Part shown: positions 14,443 to 19,600 of the stretch, in pieces
Layout of the letters: each line of letters begins with the position of its first letter
Numbering within the stretch: the first letter of the stretch is position 1
NCBI GenBank assembly: GCA_036522835.1
Contig: DATDFB010000097.1
Location: 1-19,600 of the forward strand
Direction of reading: 5' to 3'
DNA: 19,600 bases
Source of the DNA: DATDFB01 sp036522835
GTDB taxonomy: Bacteria > Acidobacteriota > Thermoanaerobaculia > Gp7-AA8
The notes under the pieces: generated by a model
The model's database searches: none
What the model saw: the letters and a program-made list of their open reading frames with translations, nothing else
What the model was told of the DNA's origin: nothing
Program-made: the position numbers and the translations under genes

Positions 14443-15752
14443 CACGGCCACCGCGCCGCCACCGCGTCGCCCATGTGCACGACCATCTTCGCGCCGCGTG
14501 TGTCGACGCGCCGGCCGACGTGCCATCCCGCGCCCGCCGCTGGCTCGCGCACGTCGGCGGCGAGCTCGGGGCGGTGGAACTTGAGCGGCGCCGCGAACGA
14601 GAGCTCCGCGTAGATCGGCTCGCCCGGCGCGTGGTTCTCCGCGATCGTGGCGAAGAGCGGCGTCAGGTCATCGACGTGCATGTACGTGCGGTTGTAGACG
14701 TCCTTCGCCACGCCCTGAAAAACGAAGGGAACGCCGAAGAGCAGCAGCAGCGCCAGCGCGGCCGGCCGCGCCACCTCCGACATCGACGACGCCACGAGCA
14801 GGTACAGACCGGGGAAGCAGGCGATCATCAGCCGCACCTCGCCGTACGGATAGAGATGCTGCGTGCTGGCCACGGCGATCAGAGCCGGCGGCACGACCGC
14901 GAACGCGACGAGCGTCAGTTTGCGCCGCGGTGCCATGCCCGGCATGGCCAGCGCCAGCGCCGCGAAGACCGCCACGATCAGCCACCAGAACGGCACGAGG
15001 TTGAAGGCCTGGCCGAGCCAATGCTTCGTGTTCGCGATGAGCGTCGGCAGCGAGTCGACCCAATGGTGTCCCGCGGCGAAGAACGCGTCCATGTCGCCGT
15101 GCAGTTGCGGCGTCCGGGGGCCGGGAGCCATCCAGCCGAACCACGCCAGCGCGAAGAGCGCGCCGGTGAAGAGAAATCCGAGGATGACGCGCCGCCGCCG
15201 CGGCACCGGAAGCAGCGCGGCGGTGACGACGATGAAGATCGGCGCGAAGAGCGTGAGGACGCTGGCGGCGGCGACGGCGAAGAATAGGAGCCAGTCGCGG
15301 CCACGGTCCGACTCCTGCGCGTTCAGGAACAGCACGATCAGCAGCACGCACGCCGACGCTTCGAGCGTGTATTGCTTCAGCCGCGCCGAGTAGAAGAGCA
15401 GCGGGCTGGAAAACGCCAGGAGGATGCTCCAGGCGAAGCGCGTGACGCGGTCGAGATGCGTGGCCGCGAAGGGGAGCGCCGCCGCCACGACGCCGAAAAA
15501 CGCGGGCGGGCGCCGCAGCATCTCCACCGCGCCGCCGCGCAGCAGGCACCACGCTCTCTCGATGCCGTAGAAGAGCACCGGCGTGCTGTACGTGTGCGGG
15601 CGGAGGCCGCCGCGGCGGACGAGCTCCGCCACCCACACCTCGTCTTCGAAGAGCGACGCGCCGAGCCGCGCGCGCAGCGCCGCGGCGATGAGCACGAGCG
15701 TCGCGGCGGCCACTCCGAACCAGAGTCGCGATTCGTCGTGCTCGGCGCTCAC
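14442..15752 (-). CDS. GT39-like polytopic membrane glycosyltransferase
   Basis: An inner-membrane protein of 436 residues of the PMT_2/GT39 type. The first helix (about 11-28) is followed by the acidic loop LGASLFEDEVWVAELVRRG, with D37-E38 as the expected catalytic/metal pair. FYSARLKQYTLEASACVLL resembles the A-R-x-Y-x-L helix start of the family. After about eight to ten helices, the C-terminal 90 residues are soluble (FATIAENHAPGEPIYAELSF and onward). The start is GTG at 15752, 6 bases after TAGAAT; no Met lies nearby in frame. It is the first gene of a two-gene unit with 12901-14442, coupled through TGATG. Two neighbouring GT-C proteins may add different sugars to the same lipid-linked or extracytoplasmic glycan (inference). 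Confidence 0.85.
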   Translation of the reverse strand: MSAEHDESRLWFGVAAATLVLIAAALRARLGASLFEDEVWVAELVRRGGLRPHTYSTPVLFYGIERAWCLLRGGAVEMLRRPPAFFGVVAAALPFAATHLDRVTRFAWSILLAFSSPLLFYSARLKQYTLEASACVLLIVLFLNAQESDRGRDWLLFFAVAAASVLTLFAPIFIVVTAALLPVPRRRRVILGFLFTGALFALAWFGWMAPGPRTPQLHGDMDAFFAAGHHWVDSLPTLIANTKHWLGQAFNLVPFWWLIVAVFAALALAMPGMAPRRKLTLVAFAVVPPALIAVASTQHLYPYGEVRLMIACFPGLYLLVASSMSEVARPAALALLLLFGVPFVFQGVAKDVYNRTYMHVDDLTPLFATIAENHAPGEPIYAELSFAAPLKFHRPELAADVREPAAGAGWHVGRRVDTRGAKMVVHMGDAVAARWP

Positions 15753-15757
15753 GGCCG

Positions 15758-15764
15758 TATTCTA
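15758..15764. promoter_or_regulatory. Putative bidirectional leaderless promoter, -10 island
   Basis: TATTCTA in a 19-base divergent gap. On the plus strand TATTCT (15758-15763) is 8 bases before the ATG at 15772. On the minus strand TAGAAT (15764-15759, one mismatch from TATAAT) is 6 bases before the GTG at 15752. No Shine-Dalgarno exists on either side. This is the best-matching -10 in the window. Confidence 0.55.
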
Positions 15765-15771
15765 TGCACGC

Positions 15772-16593
15772 ATGCTCGTTCTCATCCTCGGCGGCGGGGG
15801 GATGCTCGGCCATCAGGTCTGGGCTGCGGCGCGCGCGCGCTTCGACGCCCGCGTGGCCGTGCGGCGGCGCCCGGAGTCGCCGCTCTTCGACGACGAGCGC
15901 GTGATCGACGGCTTCGACGCCGGCGATTTCGACGGCGTGCGGCGCGTCGTCGAGCGCGTGCGGCCGGACGCCGTGATCAATTGCGTCGGCATCGTCAAGC
16001 AGATCGAGGCCGACGACGCCGACATGCTCGCCATCAACGCCGAGTTCCCGCACGTGCTCGCCGGCATTGCGCCGCGGGTGATCCAGATCTCGACCGATTG
16101 CGTGTTTTCGGGGGCGCACGCTGTGCGCCCCTACCGGGAAACCGACGTTCCCGATCCTGTCGACATCTACGGCCGCTCCAAGCTCCTCGGCGAGCTCGAC
16201 GCGCCGCACGTCACGTTGCGCACGTCCATCGTCGGCCGAGAGCTCGGCACGTCGCACGGCCTGCTCGAATGGTTCCTCGGTAGGGGCGCACAGCGTGCGC
16301 CCGTTCACGGCTACACGCGCGCGTTCTTCTCCGGCATCTCCACGCCCGTCCTGGCGCGCATCCTCTGCCACGTCGCCGAGAATCCGCTCCAAGGCCTCTA
16401 TCACGTGGCGGGCGAAGCCATCAGCAAGTACGATCTCCTCATGCTCCTCAATGAAGCGTTCGACGCGCGCATCTCGATCGAGCCCGACGACAGCGTCGTC
16501 CTCGACCGCACCCTCGACGGCGCGCGCTTCGCCGCCGCCACCGGCATCGCCATCCCGCCGTGGCGCGAGATGGCGCGGGAGCTGGCGCGATGA
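15772..16593 (+). CDS. RmlD-like NAD(P)-dependent nucleotide-sugar 4-ketoreductase
   Basis: A short-chain dehydrogenase/reductase of 273 residues, similar to dTDP-4-dehydrorhamnose reductase (RmlD). The NAD(P) loop is ILGGGGMLGHQ (5-15). The catalytic residues sit in ISTDCVFSG (T108-D109) and YGRSK (Y133, K137). It should reduce the 4-keto group of the product made by the next gene's enzyme. It lacks the C-terminal cupin domain of the FnlB/WbjC/CapF reductases of the L-FucNAc pathway. That makes it more like the WbvR-type reductase described for UDP-L-QuiNAc synthesis. The ATG at 15772 is preferred over an upstream in-frame start because LVLILGGGG is the first beta strand and the upstream 63 residues are the shadow of the divergent gene. 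Two copies of a REP-like hairpin are read in frame at residues 114-121 and 170-177. Its stop overlaps the next start (ATGA). Confidence 0.9.
   Translation: MLVLILGGGGMLGHQVWAAARARFDARVAVRRRPESPLFDDERVIDGFDAGDFDGVRRVVERVRPDAVINCVGIVKQIEADDADMLAINAEFPHVLAGIAPRVIQISTDCVFSGAHAVRPYRETDVPDPVDIYGRSKLLGELDAPHVTLRTSIVGRELGTSHGLLEWFLGRGAQRAPVHGYTRAFFSGISTPVLARILCHVAENPLQGLYHVAGEAISKYDLLMLLNEAFDARISIEPDDSVVLDRTLDGARFAAATGIAIPPWREMARELAR
16111..16134. repeat. REP-like hairpin, copy 1, inside the reductase gene
   Basis: GGGGCGCAC (16111-16119), loop GCT, GTGCGCCCC (16123-16131): a 9-base perfect stem. Bases 16112-16134 are the exact reverse complement of 16280-16302. It encodes GAHAVRPY (residues 114-121), in the loop after STDxVFSG where RmlD-like proteins vary. 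No T-run follows, so it is not an intrinsic terminator. Confidence 0.8.
16280..16302. repeat. REP-like hairpin, copy 2 (inverted), inside the reductase gene
   Basis: The inverted partner of 16112-16134, a 23-base exact match. GGGGCGCAC (16283-16291), loop AGC, GTGCGCCC (16295-16302) form an 8-base stem. It encodes GRGAQRAP (residues 170-177), just before the conserved GYTRAFFSG segment. The copies are about 145 bases apart. Confidence 0.8.
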
Positions 16594-17612
16594 TCCTCGA
16601 GGGGAAGCGCGTCCTCGTCACCGGCGGCACCGGCTCGCTCGGCCAGGTCGTGGTGCGGCGGATGCTCACCGGAGAGCTCGGACGGCCGGCCAGGATCACC
16701 GTCTACTCGCGCGACGAGGCCAAGCAGAACGACATGCGCCTGGCCTATCACCACCGCCGCGAAGCGACCGACGACATCATCTACCAGACCTCCCGCGAGG
16801 TCCTCGGCTTCCGCATCGGCGACGTGCGCGACTACCCGGCCCTCGCGCACGCCGTGCGCGAGCACGACGTCGTCGTTCACGCCGCCGCGCTCAAGCAGGT
16901 GCCGTCGTGCGAGTACTTCCCGATGGAGGCGGTGCGGACGAACATCGAAGGCGCGGCGAACCTCGTGCGCGCCATCGGCGAGGGCGGCGCGGGCGTCGAG
17001 CTCGTCGTCGGCATCTCCACCGACAAGGCCTGCAAGCCGGTCAACGTCATGGGCATGTCGAAGGCGATCATGGAGCGCGTTCTCATCGAAGCGAACATGG
17101 AATGCCCGTCGACGCGCTTCGTCTGCGTCCGCTACGGCAACGTCGTGGCCTCGCGCGGCTCGGTCGTGCCGCTGTTCCTCGAGCAGATCGCGCGCGGCGG
17201 CCCGGTCACGATCACCACCGCGGAGATGACGCGCTTCCTCCTCACGCTCGACCGCGCCGTCGACACCGTCTTCGCGGCCATGCGCGACGCCAAGCGCGGG
17301 GAGCTCTTCGTGCCGCGCGTGCCGGCCGCGAAGATGACCGACGTCGCCGCGGCGCTCATCGGCGATCGCCCCATCGGCGTCGTCGTCACCGGCGTCCGTC
17401 CCGGCGAAAAGATCCACGAGATCATGGTCTCCGAGGAAGAGGTGAATCGCACCACGGAGCGCGGCGGCTACTACGTCATCCTGCCCATTCTTCCCGAGCT
17501 GCGCGCCGCGGGCGACTTCACGCCGGTGCTGCGCGGCGAGTATTCGTCGGCCGAGGTGACGCTCGACGTGCCGGCGCTGCGCGAGCTGCTGCGCGCGGAG
17601 ACGGGCGGATGA
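16590..17612 (+). CDS. wbjB: UDP-GlcNAc 4,6-dehydratase/5-epimerase (WbjB/FnlA/CapE type)
   Basis: A cytoplasmic SDR enzyme of 340 residues in the polysaccharide-biosynthesis CapD/FlaA1 group. The WbjB/FnlA/CapE branch removes water from UDP-D-GlcNAc and epimerises C5 to give a UDP-4-keto-6-deoxy-L-sugar. The NAD(P) loop is VTGGTGSLGQ (G12, G15, G18). HAAALKQVPSCE (97-108), ISTDKACKPVNVMGMSKA (S143-T144-D145-K146; K158) and RYGNVVASRGSVVPLF are signature blocks. GGPVTITTAEMTRFLLTL and the C-terminal GVRPGEKIHEIMVSEEE are also typical. Met154 stands where classical SDRs have the YxxxK tyrosine, a departure also known in this branch. The ATG at 16590 is selected for the ATGA overlap and a GGGAG ribosome site 8 bases upstream. 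Downstream it overlaps the 2-epimerase. WbjB versus the inverting PseB/PglF types is judged from the neighbouring 2-epimerase. Confidence 0.93.
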   Translation: MILEGKRVLVTGGTGSLGQVVVRRMLTGELGRPARITVYSRDEAKQNDMRLAYHHRREATDDIIYQTSREVLGFRIGDVRDYPALAHAVREHDVVVHAAALKQVPSCEYFPMEAVRTNIEGAANLVRAIGEGGAGVELVVGISTDKACKPVNVMGMSKAIMERVLIEANMECPSTRFVCVRYGNVVASRGSVVPLFLEQIARGGPVTITTAEMTRFLLTLDRAVDTVFAAMRDAKRGELFVPRVPAAKMTDVAAALIGDRPIGVVVTGVRPGEKIHEIMVSEEEVNRTTERGGYYVILPILPELRAAGDFTPVLRGEYSSAEVTLDVPALRELLRAETGG

Positions 17613-18673
17613 TGAAGGTCGTGACGTGGTTCGGCACGCGGCCGGAGATCATCCGCTTGAGCCGCGTGATCCCGGCGCTCGACACGCACTGTGCGCAGAC
17701 GCTCGTGCATACGGGGCAGAACTACGACGAGTCTTTGAGCGATGTCTTCTTCCGCGAGCTCGGCGTGCGCCAACCCGACCACCACCTCGGCATCGCCGCG
17801 AGCGATTTCGGCGCGCAAGCGGGCGCCATCGTCGAGAAGTCGTACGCGTTCTTCCGCGAGGCCCGCCCTGACCGCCTGCTGATCCTAGGCGACACGAACA
17901 GCGGCCTCGCCGCGCTCAGCGCCGCGCGCCTCGGCATCCCGGTCTACCACCTCGAGGCCGGCAACCGCGCCTTCGACGACCGCATCCCCGAGGAGATCAA
18001 CCGCCGCGTCATCGACCACTGCTCGACCGTGCTGATGCCGTATACGCAGCGCAGCAAAGAGCATCTGCTGGCCGAGGGGATCGAGCGGCGGCGCATCCAG
18101 GTGATCGGCAATCCGATCTACGAAGTGCTGAAGTCTTACGAGCGCCAAATCGAGGCCTCGGACGCGCTGCGGCGGCTGTCGCTTCAGCCGAAGTCGTATT
18201 TTCTCGTCACCCTGCACCGCGCCGAGAACGTCGACGCCGCGGAGCGGCTGGCGTCGTTTTTCGAAGCACTGAATCGCCTCGATGGACCGGTGATCGTGAG
18301 CGTCCATCCGCGCACGGCCGACAAGCTCGCGCGCTTCGGCGTGAAGGCGCGCGAGCACGTTCGCCTGCTGACGCCGCTCGGGTTCTTCGACTTCGTGAAG
18401 CTCGAGCAGAACGCGAAGTGCGTGTTGAGCGACAGCGGCACGGTGCAGGAGGAGTGCGCGATCTTCGGCGTGCCGAACGTGACGCTGCGGGATACGACCG
18501 AGCGGGCGGAGACGATCGAGTGCGGAAGCAACATTCTCAGCGGCGCGGACCCGGCCGACGTCGCGCGCGCCGTGGCCATCGCGCTCGCGTCCGGGCCGTG
18601 GTCGCCGCCGCCGGAGTACGTGGTGCCGAACGTCTCGCAGGCGGTGGTGAAGATCGTCCTCGGCTATGCCTAG
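17609..18673 (+). CDS. wbjD: Non-hydrolysing UDP-GlcNAc 2-epimerase family enzyme (WbjD/WecB type)
   Basis: A cytoplasmic GT-B-fold epimerase of 354 residues. Signature blocks in order are FGTRPEIIRLSRV (8-20), HTGQNYDESLSDVFF, LILGDTNSGLAA, HLEAGNRAFDDRIPEEINR, VTLHRAENVD, VSVHPRT, and DSGTVQEECAIFGVPNVTLR with RAETIECGSNIL. The AGNRxFDxRxPEEINR wording is that of the WbjD/FnlC/CapG branch rather than WecB (AGLRTG). This branch acts at C2 of the L-sugar made by the two preceding enzymes. The product is then UDP-L-FucNAc or UDP-L-QuiNAc, depending on the stereochemistry set by the reductase. Two adjacent ATGs (17609, 17612) are possible; the first has GGAG 8 bases upstream and overlaps the preceding TGA. 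The stop overlaps the next gene by 8 bases. Confidence 0.94.
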   Translation: MMKVVTWFGTRPEIIRLSRVIPALDTHCAQTLVHTGQNYDESLSDVFFRELGVRQPDHHLGIAASDFGAQAGAIVEKSYAFFREARPDRLLILGDTNSGLAALSAARLGIPVYHLEAGNRAFDDRIPEEINRRVIDHCSTVLMPYTQRSKEHLLAEGIERRRIQVIGNPIYEVLKSYERQIEASDALRRLSLQPKSYFLVTLHRAENVDAAERLASFFEALNRLDGPVIVSVHPRTADKLARFGVKAREHVRLLTPLGFFDFVKLEQNAKCVLSDSGTVQEECAIFGVPNVTLRDTTERAETIECGSNILSGADPADVARAVAIALASGPWSPPPEYVVPNVSQAVVKIVLGYA

Positions 18674-19600
18674 GGTCTCCATCGTCATCCCCGTCTACAA
18701 CGGCGCGAACTACCTCGCCGAAGCGATCGACAGCGCGGTCGCGCAGGCGGAGGCGGAGGTGCTCGTCGTCGACGACGGCTCGACCGATGCGACGCCGTCG
18801 ATCGCGCGGAGCTACGGCGATCGCATCCGCTACATCCCCAAGCCGAACGGCGGCGTCTCCTCGGCGCTGAACCGCGGCATCGCCGAGATGCGCGGCGACT
18901 ACTTCTGCTGGCTGAGCCACGACGACCGCTACCTGCCGCAGAAGACGGCGCGGCAGCTCGCGTTTTTCGATGCTCATCCCGAGGCGCGCATCGCCGCGTG
19001 CGACTTCGAGATCATCGACGGCGGCGGGAGCGTTGTCGACGTCTACCGTGCTCCGCGCAGCGTCGTCCGCAGCGGCTTCGAGCTGCTGGAGACGTGGGTC
19101 TTCGGCTGCGCGCTGATGATCCACCGTTCGTGCTTCGACGTGCCGTTCAACGAGTCGAACCGCACCACGCAGGACCTGGAGATGTGGATGCAAATCCTGT
19201 CGCGCAACGCCATTCATTGGGTGCCCGAGGTGCTCTGTCAGTTGCGCGAGCACGCGCAGCAGGGGAGCCGCACGGAGTCGCGCTACGGCCGTGACAAGGA
19301 CGAGCTCTTCGCGCGCACGATCGAGCGCTACGACATCGCTTTCTTCGATCCCGGCGCCAGCACGCCGCCCACCCGCGCCGCCGCCTACCGCAGGCTGGCC
19401 GAGGATGCGATGCGGCGCGCGTCATGGCGCGGGGCGACGCTTGCTCTCGCGCGGGCGTGGAGCGAGCAGCCCTCGGCGTGGTTGGCGATGGCGCGCGCGT
19501 TGGGGCCGCGCGGCCTCACGCGCATGCGGAACGCGCGGGGCTTCGTGGCGGGGAAAACACGGAACGCGCTGCGACGCTTGTGGAGTGCGGCGGCCATGCC
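18666..19600 (+). CDS. Family-2 glycosyltransferase (partial, runs off right edge)
   Basis: A GT-A-fold family-2 glycosyltransferase. The frame from the ATG at 18666 is open for 311 codons to the window end with no stop, so the C-terminus is missing. It begins RVSIVIPVYNGANYLAEAI (3-21), followed by VLVVDDGSTDATPSI (32-46) and NGGVSSALNRGIAEMRGDYF. The DxD position reads SHDD (84-87) in CWLSHDDRYLPQKTA. TTQDLEMWMQILSR matches the region with the catalytic acidic residue. It starts inside the end of the 2-epimerase gene (8-base overlap), so it is translated from the same message and probably uses the sugar made by the three preceding enzymes (inference). No Shine-Dalgarno is visible. Confidence 0.92.
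   Translation, partial: MPRVSIVIPVYNGANYLAEAIDSAVAQAEAEVLVVDDGSTDATPSIARSYGDRIRYIPKPNGGVSSALNRGIAEMRGDYFCWLSHDDRYLPQKTARQLAFFDAHPEARIAACDFEIIDGGGSVVDVYRAPRSVVRSGFELLETWVFGCALMIHRSCFDVPFNESNRTTQDLEMWMQILSRNAIHWVPEVLCQLREHAQQGSRTESRYGRDKDELFARTIERYDIAFFDPGASTPPTRAAAYRRLAEDAMRRASWRGATLALARAWSEQPSAWLAMARALGPRGLTRMRNARGFVAGKTRNALRRLWSAAAM

Noticed and set aside
15583..15771. N-terminal extension of the reductase by 63 residues
   Set aside because: The extension is Ser/Arg/Ala-rich and antisense to the divergent GT39-like gene. The nucleotide-binding strand begins right at the ATG at 15772.
15772..16593. Calling this gene rmlD and inferring dTDP-L-rhamnose synthesis
   Set aside because: There is no rmlA, rmlB or rmlC in the window, and the gene is overlapped by a UDP-GlcNAc dehydratase and coupled to a UDP-GlcNAc 2-epimerase, so a UDP-HexNAc substrate is more likely.
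17609..18673. Calling the 2-epimerase wecB (UDP-ManNAc synthesis)
   Set aside because: The AGNRxFD...PEEINR wording and the two preceding genes fit the WbjD/FnlC branch; WecB proteins carry AGLRTG in that place.
1..19600. CRISPR arrays, tRNA or rRNA genes, transposases, toxin-antitoxin or phage-defence genes
   Set aside because: I looked for direct repeats with spacers, cloverleaf-like segments and the relevant protein motifs and saw none; coding sequence fills the window.

Overview
This window is about 19.6 kb of very GC-rich, almost gap-free bacterial DNA that carries a surface-glycan biosynthesis locus. I recognise 17 genes. Two of them, both family-2 glycosyltransferases, run off the window ends. 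Only about 110 bases lie outside coding sequence, no gene-free stretch exceeds 43 bases, and I see no tRNA, rRNA, CRISPR array, insertion sequence or phage gene. The composition (hand counts of single 60-base lines give roughly 58-80% GC), the 4-base ATGA/GTGA overlaps and the REP-like GC-rich hairpins inside genes fit a free-living high-GC bacterium of the Acidobacteriota/Myxococcota kind. No taxonomic marker gene is present, so that placement is only a guess.

Layout: (a) 1-2207, minus strand: a GT39-type membrane glycosyltransferase followed by a GT2 enzyme that is cut off by the left edge. (b) 2228-3226, plus strand: a lone GT-A-fold glycosyltransferase-like protein. (c) 3218-4789, minus strand: a second GT39-type protein that contains an in-frame REP-like palindrome. 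(d) 4815-7116, plus strand: a GT2/Glyco_transf_7C glycosyltransferase, a SAM methyltransferase and a NeuD/PglD-type acyltransferase, translationally coupled. (e) 7117-7803, minus strand: a WbqC-family protein. (f) 7847-12922, plus strand: a five-gene operon with an SMR/EamA-like 4-TM protein, an ArnC/GtrB-type polyprenyl-phosphate glycosyltransferase, a cytoplasmic GH43-like propeller, a WecE-type sugar aminotransferase and a large polytopic GT-C-like protein. (g) 12901-15752, minus strand: two more GT-C membrane proteins. (h) 15772-19600, plus strand: an RmlD-like reductase, a WbjB/FnlA-type UDP-GlcNAc dehydratase-epimerase, a WbjD-type UDP-GlcNAc 2-epimerase and a GT2 cut off by the right edge.

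How the genes may work together (inference): block (h) should make an activated L-sugar from UDP-GlcNAc. The RmlD-like, cupin-free reductase points to UDP-L-QuiNAc, with UDP-L-FucNAc as the alternative. Block (f) has the parts list of an Arn-like system: aminotransferase, polyprenyl-P glycosyltransferase, small flippase and membrane transferase. Its aminotransferase is WecE-like, so the sugar would be a dTDP-4-amino-4,6-dideoxyhexose rather than Ara4N. The acyltransferase, methyltransferase and WbqC protein would decorate sugars. Five GT-C-like proteins suggest extensive extracytoplasmic glycosylation. I see no Wzx, Wzy, ABC exporter or rmlAB in the window.

The most unusual regulatory signal is at the four divergent gene pairs, which are separated by only 19-43 bases. 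Each of the eight start codons has a TANNNT -10-like hexamer 6-8 bases upstream, and in three gaps both hexamers lie in one near-palindromic AT island. This pattern predicts bidirectional, leaderless promoters. The three convergent junctions overlap or abut, leaving no room for terminators.
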